Assembly: GCA_019115865.1 (NCBI GenBank)
Contig: DXCT01000005.1
Coordinates: 90,057-154,056, forward strand
Origin: Candidatus Yaniella excrementavium
GTDB lineage: Bacteria > Actinomycetota > Actinomycetes > Actinomycetales > Micrococcaceae
Direction of reading: 5' to 3'
Length of the DNA stretch: 64,000 nt
How positions within the stretch are numbered: position 1 is the first letter of the stretch; each line of letters begins with the position of its first letter. A program made the translations under genes and the position numbers. A model generated the notes under the pieces. It was not told where the DNA came from and did not search any database. It saw nothing but the letters and a program-made list of their open reading frames with translations. This document shows positions 7,398 to 15,826 of the stretch, in pieces.

Positions 7398-8879
7398 TTA
7401 TTTAACCTTATGCGGGTTTGGCATACCGATGTACTGAACTGAGGTGTACTCAGCAATACCTTCGGTGCCACCTTCACGACCCATGCCGGACTGTTTGACG
7501 CCACCAAATGGTGCAGCAGCGTTGGAAATCACGCCGGCGTTGAAACCAATCAAACCGAATTCGATCTGGTCGGCAACACGCAGTGCACGGTTGTGGTCGG
7601 TGGTGTACATGTAGGCGGCCAGGCCGTATTCGGAAGCGTTCGCCAGCCGAATAGCGTGGTCTTCGTCTTTGAACTGCACAACCGGTGCCACTGGACCAAA
7701 GATCTCTTGGGCCAGGATAGGGGAATCTTCCAGGACAGACAGGATGGTTGGTTCATAGAAGTAGCCGTCGCCGTCAACCTTTTTGCCACCCGTCACCACT
7801 TCAGCGCCTGCTTCAACGGCTTCGGTCACGAGGCCGTGGACGTCTTCACGAGCGTTTTCGTCGATGATTGGGCCAACGTTGACGTCGGCTTCGGTACCGC
7901 GTCCGACTTTGCGTGCACGCATGGCTTCAGCAAATTTGGTGTTGAATTCTTCGGCAACGTCTTCGTGCACCAGAATACGGTTGGCTGCGGTGCACGCTTC
8001 ACCCATATTGCGCAGTTTGGCAGCCATCGCACCCTCGACTGCAGCGTCGATGTCGGCGTCGTCGAAGACGATGAATGGTGCGTTGCCGCCCAATTCCATT
8101 GAGGTGCGCAGCACGTTTTCCGAAGCGTCGGCGAGCAGGCGACGACCAACCGGAGTGGAGCCCGTGAAGGAAATCTTGCGCAGACGGCTATCTTTCATCA
8201 GTGGACCCGAGATCTTCGAGGCTGAGGAGCCCGACACGACGTTGAGTACACCGGCTGGCAGACCGGCATCAAGCATGGTCTGGGCGAAGTACTGCGAGGT
8301 CAGCGGGGTCAGCTGTGCTGGCTTAAGCACCATGGTTGTCCCCGCGGCAACCGCCGGGGCAACTTTACGAGTGGCCATGGCCAGCGGGAAGTTCCACGGC
8401 GTGACCAGCAGTGACGGGCCAACTGGTTTGTGCCGCACGATCATGGAGAGATTACCCTCTGGGGTGGTGCCGAAGCGACCGTAGTGCCGCACGGTTTCTT
8501 CAGAGAACCAGCGGAGGAATTCGCCGCCGTAGGTGACTTCACCACGTGATTCAGCCAGTGGTTTACCCATTTCCAGGGTCATCAGCAGTGCGAAGTCTTC
8601 AGCACGTTCCTGCACGAGATCAAATGCGCGACGCAGAATCTCGGCGCGCTCGCGTGGTGCAGTCAAAGCCCATTCGGCTTGGACTTCGTCAGCGGCAGCG
8701 AGCGCTTTAAGCGCATCCTCGGAGCCACCGTCTTGCAGACGCAGGAGTTCTTTGCCGGTTGCTGGATCGTATACCGGAAAAGTATCGCCAGAGGAGGCGT
8801 CTACCCATTCACCATTGATGAGTAGGCCGGTGGGAACGCGTTCAAGCAGTTCTTTTTCTTGTTGTGCGCTGACAGTCAC
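7398..8879 (-). CDS. gabD: NAD(P)-dependent succinate-semialdehyde dehydrogenase
   Basis: The 493-residue aldehyde dehydrogenase oxidises succinate semialdehyde to succinate, the last step of the GABA shunt. The catalytic Glu is E262 in MELGGNAPF and the nucleophile is C296 in GEACTAANR. The cofactor loop FTGSTPVGRRL (239-249) and the PWNFPLAM segment match the GabD group. A GTG start follows AGAAGG by five bases. Its promoter region holds a palindrome at 8956-8972. Related aldehydes cannot be excluded as substrates. Confidence 0.88.
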   Translation of the reverse strand: MTVSAQQEKELLERVPTGLLINGEWVDASSGDTFPVYDPATGKELLRLQDGGSEDALKALAAADEVQAEWALTAPRERAEILRRAFDLVQERAEDFALLMTLEMGKPLAESRGEVTYGGEFLRWFSEETVRHYGRFGTTPEGNLSMIVRHKPVGPSLLVTPWNFPLAMATRKVAPAVAAGTTMVLKPAQLTPLTSQYFAQTMLDAGLPAGVLNVVSGSSASKISGPLMKDSRLRKISFTGSTPVGRRLLADASENVLRTSMELGGNAPFIVFDDADIDAAVEGAMAAKLRNMGEACTAANRILVHEDVAEEFNTKFAEAMRARKVGRGTEADVNVGPIIDENAREDVHGLVTEAVEAGAEVVTGGKKVDGDGYFYEPTILSVLEDSPILAQEIFGPVAPVVQFKDEDHAIRLANASEYGLAAYMYTTDHNRALRVADQIEFGLIGFNAGVISNAAAPFGGVKQSGMGREGGTEGIAEYTSVQYIGMPNPHKVK

Positions 8880-8955
8880 GGATACCTTCTTTCGATCTGT
8901 CGGAGAAGTTCAACTCGCCACTAAATCTTACACGCAGTTCGTGAACTAGGTGGCC

Positions 8956-8972
8956 CTCATACCGTGTATGAG
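8956..8972. promoter_or_regulatory. Palindromic operator candidate in the gabD promoter
   Basis: CTCATAC-CGT-GTATGAG is a perfect 7+3+7 palindrome about 77 bases before the gabD start. On the minus strand it is overlapped by a TATACT -10-like hexamer (8971-8976), so a bound repressor would block transcription. The rest of 8880-9131 shows no gene. Confidence 0.5.
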
Positions 8973-9131
8973 TATAGAAGTTGGGCATGCCGGGTATTCC
9001 TGATGTGCATCACTAAGCGAGAAGCACATGTCGATACCATCATGCTCGTGTGCTCATCCGTTGAAGAAGACGAGTTATTGAGCCAGCCGCAGACACCTCA
9101 GGTTCTTTTGCATTGAAATGTAGTTTTTGAT

Positions 9132-9674
9132 TCATCGAAGCTTGAACATCCTCCGCATGAAATAGCCCATGCTGAGCATCATGAGTGCAACCGCTACCCA
9201 TGTCCAGTGCACGAAGAGAACCCCCAACCAGCTGCCGACCATGACCAGCATGATCAGAGCGCAGCTGAACGCTAGCCAGGCCATCATTTGGACAGCATTT
9301 TTATATTGGCGTTGAACGTTGTGCTCGGTCAGCATGAACGGGAAATTGTAGATTCTTGGGTAACGCGCAAGGATCACGACACCGAAGGTAGTAACTGCCA
9401 GCATGGCCAATGTTCCCACTCCCTCGCAGGCAAAACCTATGCGGGTCACGTCACCGCTGAAGTCATAGTGCATGGGAAGATTTTCATCCATGCTGAGGGA
9501 ACGAAAGAAGAAACATACGAGGAGTCCGAACGCAAGGACGCCACTGATGCCAAGTAGGCCTTTGTGCACGGGGTCCAATACGAACGTTGGCTTTGGTCTT
9601 TCTTGAAAACTGGTGTATACCACTTCCCCATCGCGATTACGGATCGGGTCTCGAGTACGTCCGCCTTCGGACAT
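9132..9674 (-). CDS. DUF1648-domain integral membrane protein
   Basis: The 180 residues have a polar N-terminus, then four membrane segments (about 37-55, 80-100, 130-150, 152-170). The loop LPMHYDFSGDVTRIG resembles the DUF1648 signature (P-x-H-x3-G) found in SdpI-like immunity proteins and many actinobacterial membrane proteins. It stands alone between intergenic regions of about 250 bases. Function unknown. Confidence 0.65.
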   Translation of the reverse strand: MSEGGRTRDPIRNRDGEVVYTSFQERPKPTFVLDPVHKGLLGISGVLAFGLLVCFFFRSLSMDENLPMHYDFSGDVTRIGFACEGVGTLAMLAVTTFGVVILARYPRIYNFPFMLTEHNVQRQYKNAVQMMAWLAFSCALIMLVMVGSWLGVLFVHWTWVAVALMMLSMGYFMRRMFKLR

Positions 9675-9871
9675 GCGTGCTGTCTTCCTAAGATTTTAAC
9701 CTGCAACTCTACAAACCTGATGTTCCCAGGCTATTCAAGTCCTCACAAGGTCTAGCGGACCATATCCGCGAGGCATGGAGACTACAGTGAGGTTGTTCAC
9801 TACCCTCAGGCCACATCATGGTAACCGCGACCCAAATGGTCTTGGTCTGGCACCGATGACTAGACTAATGG

Positions 9872-9887
9872 CGGACCAAGCGGTCCG
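9872..9887. promoter_or_regulatory. Inverted repeat in the hemH upstream region
   Basis: CGGACC-AAGC-GGTCCG lies 62 bases before the hemH GTG, just downstream of a TAGACT -10-like hexamer (9861-9866). A weaker repeat AGTGA-N6-TCACT is at 9786-9801. Either could be an operator. No gene is seen in 9675-9948. Confidence 0.35.
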
Positions 9888-9948
9888 ACATCATCACACA
9901 CTTGCGACACCTTGAATATTCTTATTGCCCAACTCTCAGGAGGCTCGC

Positions 9949-11184
9949 GTGACCGAATGGTCCAAACCTCATCCTTCTTCCCGCGTCGTAGTACAGGCTG
10001 GCGCTTGTGTTCCAGCCGCAACTCCGGAAGCTCAAAACGGTGATAAATGGGTCGAAGTTCCTACCGAATTCGATGCCATCATGTTGTCGTCTTATGGCGG
10101 CCCGAATGGTCAGGACGATGTACTACCGTTCCTGCGCAACGTCACCATGGGGCGCAATATCCCGGATGAGCGGCTCGAAGAAGTAGCCGTCCACTACCGC
10201 GAAGCCGGTGGTGTCAGCCCCATCAACGAACAGAACCTGGCGCTGAAAGCAGCGATCGAAGACGAACTGAAACGCCGTAACATCGATCTACCGGTATACT
10301 TCGGAAACCGCAACTGGGACCCTTACTTCACCGAAGCTCTTTCGAAGGCACATACCGAAAATAAGGTCGAAGGTCGTCCAACGAAGATCTTTGCACTCGT
10401 CACTTCTGCTTATTCGGCGTATTCTTCTGACCGTCAGTACCGTGAAGACTTCGCCGATGCGCTCGAGGCACTGGAGCTTTGGGATGACGTGCAAATCGAT
10501 GCTTCGCGCCACTTCTTTGATCACCCCGGATTCGTCAATCCGTTCATCGAAGGGACTCGAGACGCTATTGCGGAGCTCGTCAATGAAAACGCAGATCTTG
10601 ATTTGACCAAGGACGTCGAAGTCCTGTTCTCGGCGCATTCGATCCCGATCAAGGATAACGCCCTCTCCGGAGACCCGGATGAGCACGACTACGGCGAAGT
10701 CGGAGCCTATAAAGCACAGCACCTGGCATTGGGTGGCCTTGTCATGGATGCCGTCAAAGAACAATTTGGCACCGATGTGCCCTGGAAGCTGGTCTACCAG
10801 TCGGAATCCGGTCCAGCGCACATTCCGTGGCTGGAGCCTGATATCAACGATTATTTGGAAGGCATCGCTTCAACTCGTAAGGCCGTCGTCGTTGTTCCTG
10901 CCACCTTCCTCTCAGACCATATGGAAGTCTGGTGGGATCTAGATATTGAGGCCAAGGAAACTGCAGATGAGCAAGGCTTGGGATATAAGCGGGTTGCAAC
11001 TCCGGGCGTGCACCCTGAATTCGTGGCTGCGATGGTCGACCTCGTGGAAGAACGCCTGAATGGAACGCCTGCCTCCGAACGGAAAGCACTGACAAAATAC
11101 GGTCCTGGCTACGATGTTCGCCGCGCTGGCTCAAGCCAAGGTTCCGGTGCGCTACGCGCTGCCACGGGCGGTCTGTTGCCATAA
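9949..11184 (+). CDS. hemH: Ferrochelatase (probably coproporphyrin ferrochelatase)
   Basis: The GTG at 9949 is chosen because AGGAGG (9938-9943) lies five bases before it; 411 residues result. The enzyme inserts Fe2+ into coproporphyrin III in the actinobacterial heme route (CpfC). Family blocks seen are MLSSYGGPNGQDDVLPFLRN, the catalytic His in FSAHSIP, the acidic YQSESGPAHIPWLEPD loop and FLSDHMEVWWDLD. Mycobacterial ferrochelatase binds a [2Fe-2S] cluster through C-terminal cysteines. Here the only cysteine is near residue 16, so no cluster is possible. A 65-residue N-terminal leader and a 35-residue C-terminal tail exceed the family norm. Confidence 0.93.
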   Translation: MTEWSKPHPSSRVVVQAGACVPAATPEAQNGDKWVEVPTEFDAIMLSSYGGPNGQDDVLPFLRNVTMGRNIPDERLEEVAVHYREAGGVSPINEQNLALKAAIEDELKRRNIDLPVYFGNRNWDPYFTEALSKAHTENKVEGRPTKIFALVTSAYSAYSSDRQYREDFADALEALELWDDVQIDASRHFFDHPGFVNPFIEGTRDAIAELVNENADLDLTKDVEVLFSAHSIPIKDNALSGDPDEHDYGEVGAYKAQHLALGGLVMDAVKEQFGTDVPWKLVYQSESGPAHIPWLEPDINDYLEGIASTRKAVVVVPATFLSDHMEVWWDLDIEAKETADEQGLGYKRVATPGVHPEFVAAMVDLVEERLNGTPASERKALTKYGPGYDVRRAGSSQGSGALRAATGGLLP

Positions 11185-11216
11185 GGGCCACCTAAAGTAG
11201 CAGGAGTTTATGCAAG

Positions 11217-11262
11217 CTCCCCGGGACTTGGGCTGCAAAATGAGTAGCCAAGGACTGGGGAG
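11217..11262. terminator. Imperfect hairpin after hemH
   Basis: CTCCCC pairs with GGGGAG, and inside it CTTGGgCT pairs with AGCCAAG with a bulge. A T-rich stretch (TTCGTATTTT) follows on the plus strand. The rest of 11185-11381 shows nothing else. Confidence 0.4.
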
Positions 11263-11381
11263 TTCGTATTTTCCAGCAAACTCGAATACCCCGAACCCTA
11301 TGCAGCTCCTTATCGATCCGGTTCGCCACCTGACGATGAGCCGCATGCCAAGGGCTCTGCCTACTCACCTCCTTCGTGTTT

Positions 11382-12260
11382 TCATGGCTGTGCCAAAGCA
11401 GCGTTATAAAGCTCGCGTGCCGAATGCCCCGTTCTTTGCGCCACTTCACGAGTCGCAGTTTTTAAGCGCTGTCCATCTGCAACGCTGGTCCGTACGTATC
11501 CCAGGGCCACCTCGAAGCTGACTTGCTCAGCTTCAGGAGCAGGCCCCACCACTATCACGATCTCACCCTTAAGCGTCTTGGACTGCGCCCATTCCACCAG
11601 TTCATTCAATGACCCTCGGGCGATTTCCTCATGGAATTTCGTCAATTCACGCGCCACCGCAGCGGGCCGATTCGACCCGAATGCATCGGACATCGAGTTC
11701 AAAGTGGCAGCCGTTCGATGCGGGGACTCATAGAAAATTAAACTTCGCGTCTCACTAGCAAGCGCAGCCAGCACCTTTGCTCTGTCCCCCGTCTTGCGAG
11801 GCAAGAAACCTTCAAACGCAAAACGATCGGTTGGCAATCCTGAAAGGACCAGTGCTGTGATCGCAGCTGAAGCACCCGGTGCCACAGTGACGGGGATGCC
11901 CACAGCAATCGCTTCCTGAGCGAGCCGATACCCGGGGTCAGAGATAGCTGGCATCCCAGCTTCTGGCACAAACACCACACGCTGCCCAGACTGGACAGCG
12001 TCAAGCAGTCCGGCAGCAGAATCAACTTCATTATGTTCGTGATGCGATACAACCGTCGCCTGTGTTTGCACACCCGCGGCATGCAACAGTTTGTGCAGCG
12101 TACGAGTATCCTCGGCGGCGATGATGTCTGCCTGGCGCAGTACCTCTTTAACCCTGTCTGTCAGATCCCCCAGGTTGCCAATCGGTGCTGCGGCCAGGGT
12201 CAAGGGGGCCAATTTCTGTGGGGCGGCGTCGTGATGATGATGTGTGCCAGATGCGTCCAT
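11382..12260 (-). CDS. rsmI: 16S rRNA (cytidine-1402-2'-O)-methyltransferase
   Basis: RsmI methylates the ribose of C1402 in the decoding centre. The 292 residues hold the tetrapyrrole-methylase fold. Motifs are LTLAAAPIGNLGDLTDRV at the start, IAAEDTRTLHKLL, the SAM loop VVFVPEAGMPAISDPGY, VAPGASAAITALVLSGL, and FYESPHRTAATL. The ATG at 12260 was chosen because longer forms would run into the divergent mannosyltransferase gene. A natural HHHH run sits at residues 7-10. Next to the protein mannosyltransferase gene, the usual actinobacterial arrangement. Confidence 0.93.
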   Translation of the reverse strand: MDASGTHHHHDAAPQKLAPLTLAAAPIGNLGDLTDRVKEVLRQADIIAAEDTRTLHKLLHAAGVQTQATVVSHHEHNEVDSAAGLLDAVQSGQRVVFVPEAGMPAISDPGYRLAQEAIAVGIPVTVAPGASAAITALVLSGLPTDRFAFEGFLPRKTGDRAKVLAALASETRSLIFYESPHRTAATLNSMSDAFGSNRPAAVARELTKFHEEIARGSLNELVEWAQSKTLKGEIVIVVGPAPEAEQVSFEVALGYVRTSVADGQRLKTATREVAQRTGHSARELYNAALAQP

Positions 12261-12291
12261 GTTCCCATTATCCGCTGACACCAGCGGTAGC

Positions 12292-13935
12292 ATGGCTTGT
12301 GTGTCAAAGAAACTCCTCAACCAAACCCCCGATTGGTTAAGTCACCGCGACAGTGCCTTTTCGCTAACGGATCTTCGAACACGATTGGTCTATCCGAGTT
12401 TTCAGCTCGGTCGATACGGGTGGATCATTGCCGCGGTGCTCACCGTGGCTGCAGGGCTATTGCGGTTCTGGAATTTGGCACACCCGCAAGAACTCATCTT
12501 TGATGAAACCTACTATGTCAAAGATGCTTACTCGCTGTGGCATTTTGGCTACGAACGTTCCTGGAGTGATGACGCCGACGAGGCATTTGCTGCGGGGCAG
12601 GCCCAGCCCGGCGAAGATGCTGCCTACGTCGTACACCCCCCGGCAGGCAAATGGTTGATCGCCACCGGAATGGCGCTATTTGGTTTCGACAACGCCTTCG
12701 GATGGCGATTTGCCGCAGCGGCGGCAGGAACCCTGGCAGTGTTGCTGACCTTCGTGTTAGCCGCCAAGCTGTTCCGTTCGCTGTTTCTGGCGTCAGTCGC
12801 AGGGATTCTGCTCACCGTTGAGGGCCACCACATCGTCATGTCCCGCGTAGGGCTCTTGGATATCTTCTTGATGTTGTTCGTGCTAGCGGCGTTCTGTGCG
12901 CTGATTGCCGACAGAACATGGGGACGACGGCGCCTGGCCGCCGAACTGGCGACGAAGTATCACCAAATGGCATCCGGCAGTGCTTCAGACACGGCGCGGA
13001 AAAACTGGAAACAGGCCATAGCCTATGGTCCGTGGTTGGGGCTGCGACCGTGGCGCATCACCGCCGGTGTGCTGTTGGGTATTGCCGTCTCGGTCAAACT
13101 TTCTGGCTTAGCTTTTATGGCAATCTTTGGGCTCCTCACCGTGTGGTGGGACGCTAACGCTCGCAAAACCGCAGGCATCCGGCGCTGGCTTCCGGGGGCA
13201 GCTCTGCTCGATGGGCTATGGGCTTTTGTCTCGATCGTCTTCGTTGGTGCCCTTGCCTACATTGGTACCTGGGCCGGCTGGTTGGCTACTTCGGGTGGAT
13301 ACTACCGCAATTGGGGGGCTGAAAACCCAAGTATGCTACCCGACTGGTTGGCCTCATTGGTGCACTATCATGTGCAGGCCACCACGTTCCATACGGATCT
13401 AGACAGTACGCACAACTATGCTTCCGCCGCGTGGATTTGGCCGTTCGCCGGGCGCCCCGTGTCATTTTATTATCGCACCGAAGAAGATGGCATCACCTGT
13501 GCGGCTGAACAATGTTCGGCCGCGATTCTCGATCTACCGAACCCACTGATCTGGTGGGCAGGATTACTGGCCATTGTCGCGATCTTCATCCGCTGGCTTA
13601 TCGTCCGTGACTGGCGAGCCGGGGCGATCCTAGCCGTCTATGTGGCCGGTCAACTTGTGTGGATTTTATGGCCAGAACGCACCATGTTCTTCTTCTACAC
13701 GGTGGCCTACACTCCATTTCTTATCCTGGCGATCAGTTATATCGCGGGACTGTGGTTGACACGATCCACCGACACCGGTTGGCAGTTACCGTCCCGGAAC
13801 GTAGCTGTTATGGGCATCGGACTCTTTGTGCTTGCAGCCCTGGCAGTGAGCGCATACTTTTTGCCGTTGTGGACGGGTGCTCCAATGCCACATGATCAAT
13901 GGCAAAATCGCATGTGGTTCCAGTCCTGGATATAG
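12292..13935 (+). CDS. Dolichyl-phosphate-mannose--protein mannosyltransferase (PMT, GT39)
   Basis: This membrane enzyme transfers mannose from polyprenyl-phosphate mannose to Ser/Thr of exported proteins. It has about ten membrane segments. The catalytic acidic pair is in the first loop (IFDETYYVKDAYSLW), followed by VHPPAGKWLIA. The C-terminal four-helix PMT region ends in PLWTGAPMPHDQWQNRMWF. A GTG at 12244 or ATG at 12259 would overlap the divergent rsmI start, so the ATG at 12292 is used; none has a good ribosome binding site. ManA and ManC in this window could supply the GDP-mannose. Confidence 0.9.
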   Translation: MACVSKKLLNQTPDWLSHRDSAFSLTDLRTRLVYPSFQLGRYGWIIAAVLTVAAGLLRFWNLAHPQELIFDETYYVKDAYSLWHFGYERSWSDDADEAFAAGQAQPGEDAAYVVHPPAGKWLIATGMALFGFDNAFGWRFAAAAAGTLAVLLTFVLAAKLFRSLFLASVAGILLTVEGHHIVMSRVGLLDIFLMLFVLAAFCALIADRTWGRRRLAAELATKYHQMASGSASDTARKNWKQAIAYGPWLGLRPWRITAGVLLGIAVSVKLSGLAFMAIFGLLTVWWDANARKTAGIRRWLPGAALLDGLWAFVSIVFVGALAYIGTWAGWLATSGGYYRNWGAENPSMLPDWLASLVHYHVQATTFHTDLDSTHNYASAAWIWPFAGRPVSFYYRTEEDGITCAAEQCSAAILDLPNPLIWWAGLLAIVAIFIRWLIVRDWRAGAILAVYVAGQLVWILWPERTMFFFYTVAYTPFLILAISYIAGLWLTRSTDTGWQLPSRNVAVMGIGLFVLAALAVSAYFLPLWTGAPMPHDQWQNRMWFQSWI

Positions 13936-14014
13936 TGACGCAACGCATGACGGTGTGATCGTGATGACGCTAGAATAGTACGCGGCCAATGAACGTATCC
14001 CGAGAAGAGGTCCC

Positions 14015-15826
14015 GTGCACGTCGCGACACCAGAAATTGAACGGCTTGATCCAGCATCCAACCTCACAGATCTCGTAGTGAACAGACTCGGAGCCGATCC
14101 TGCGCGCACGGTGTACTCGATCCCACGCGGTGATGACCTCGCTGCGTTGTCCTGGGAGGAAGTCACCGCATTTGAATTTCTGGAACGGGTCCGCGATATT
14201 GCCAAAGGGCTCATCGCTTCGGGGGTACGACCCGGGGACATGATCGCTGTTATGTCTGCGACCAGTTACCAGTGGGCGCTGGTGGATCAGGCTATTTGGT
14301 TTGCCGGGGCAATTTCTGTGCCAATCTACGAAACTTCCTCCCCCTCCCAAGTCGCCCACATTCTGGCTGATTCCAACGCAACAACAGTTTTCGTAGCCGG
14401 TAGTTCCCCTGCACGGGCCGTAGCACGAGCCATCGAAACGCATAACCTGGGTGCTATCCATCAGTTAGAACTCACCGAGGCCGGGTTGCGCGGACTTGCC
14501 ATCAGCGGCTCCGATGTATCCGACGCCGACGTTGAAACCGCACGTAGTCTGGCCACGATGGACACCACCGCAACCGTCGTGTACACGTCCGGTACTACAG
14601 GCACCCCCAAAGGGGCAATGATTTCACACGGTAACCTTGCTGAAGGTGCCGTCAATATTGTTCCGTTTGCCGGCGACATCGTACTCAGCGATCCGAATCC
14701 ACGCCTGCTGATGTTCCTCCCGCTGGCTCATATTCTGGCCCGGGCGGTGCAATATTTTTGTTTAGTCGCAGGTATTGAGGTAGCCCACACCTCGGATACC
14801 ACCAATGTCACCAAAATCATGCAGGCCTACCACCCAACCTGGCTACTCGTGGTACCGCGCGTACTAGAAAAGGCATATAACGCCGTGCTGGCTCAGGCTG
14901 ATGAGGCCACCGGTGTGCGCAAGAATCTGCTCAGCGATGCAATCGATGTCGCTGAACAATGGTCTCGTGCACGCCAAGCCGATCAGATTCCTGTGGGGCT
15001 ACGTATCAAGCACGCTTTTTATAATCGCGTGGTCTACGCAAAAATTCGCGAAGTGTTCGGTGGCCAGGCCCGGGCAGCCATTTCCGGGGCCAGCCCGCTC
15101 AATGAGAAACTCGCGCATCTGTTTACCGGTATTGGTTTAGAAATTTATGAGGGTTATGGCTTGACCGAGTCAACCGCTCCTGCCGCAGTCAATGTGCCCC
15201 ATAATGCGCGGCTAGGCTCCGTGGGCAAGCTCGTGCCCGGCATGGAGGCTAAGCTATCGGATACCGGAGAACTGCTCTTACGTGGGGTGGTAGTCTCCCC
15301 CGGCTACTTGTCCGAGGAGGATACGGTTGATTCCTTTGACGAAGACGGTTGGTTCGCCACCGGGGATCTGGCAGAAATTGACGACGATGGTTTCCTGTAT
15401 ATCACCGGGCGCACCAAGGACCTCTTAGTCACTGCCGGTGGAAAAAATGTTTCTCCTGGACCGTTGGAAGAGACCATTTCAACGGCACCGATTATCGGGT
15501 ATGCGATCGTAGTGGGGGAAAATAAGCCATTCGTCGGGGTATTGATCTCCTTGGATACTGACGAACTCAGCGCTTGGGCGGCACGTCGCGGCAAGGTGGG
15601 GCTGACTCTGGACGAAGCCCGCACCGATCCGGATGTGCATGCGGAAATCCAAAGCTACATCGACCTGGCGAATCAGAGTGTTTCCAAAGCCGAGTCCGTG
15701 CGCAAAATGGTGATCCTACCGACCGAGCTGTCACAGCAAACCGGTCACGTCACACCGTCAGAAAAACTGCGTCGGGCCTCTGTTGTCGAAGATTTCAAAG
15801 AGGCTATGGACCAGTTGTACGGTTAG
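14015..15826 (+). CDS. Long-chain fatty-acid--CoA ligase (AMP-forming)
   Basis: The 603 residues activate a fatty acid to its CoA ester via an acyl-adenylate. Motifs are the P-loop VVYTSGTTGTPKGAM, the GYGLTESTAP adenylate-binding loop, GDLAEIDDDGFLYITGR, and the C-terminal KDLLVTAGGKNVSPGPLE. It resembles FadD15-type proteins. The GTG start follows AGAAGAGG by about seven bases. Its 3' end overlaps the convergent DUF1461 gene by 23 bases. Confidence 0.92.
   Translation: MHVATPEIERLDPASNLTDLVVNRLGADPARTVYSIPRGDDLAALSWEEVTAFEFLERVRDIAKGLIASGVRPGDMIAVMSATSYQWALVDQAIWFAGAISVPIYETSSPSQVAHILADSNATTVFVAGSSPARAVARAIETHNLGAIHQLELTEAGLRGLAISGSDVSDADVETARSLATMDTTATVVYTSGTTGTPKGAMISHGNLAEGAVNIVPFAGDIVLSDPNPRLLMFLPLAHILARAVQYFCLVAGIEVAHTSDTTNVTKIMQAYHPTWLLVVPRVLEKAYNAVLAQADEATGVRKNLLSDAIDVAEQWSRARQADQIPVGLRIKHAFYNRVVYAKIREVFGGQARAAISGASPLNEKLAHLFTGIGLEIYEGYGLTESTAPAAVNVPHNARLGSVGKLVPGMEAKLSDTGELLLRGVVVSPGYLSEEDTVDSFDEDGWFATGDLAEIDDDGFLYITGRTKDLLVTAGGKNVSPGPLEETISTAPIIGYAIVVGENKPFVGVLISLDTDELSAWAARRGKVGLTLDEARTDPDVHAEIQSYIDLANQSVSKAESVRKMVILPTELSQQTGHVTPSEKLRRASVVEDFKEAMDQLYG

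Noticed and set aside
9925-9948. TTG start for ferrochelatase at 9925
   Set aside because: The AGGAGG ribosome site lies inside that extension and points to the GTG at 9949.
12201-12260. HHHH run in the RsmI N-terminus, resembling a purification tag
   Set aside because: The surrounding chromosome is natural; a short His run in a variable leader is not evidence of engineering.
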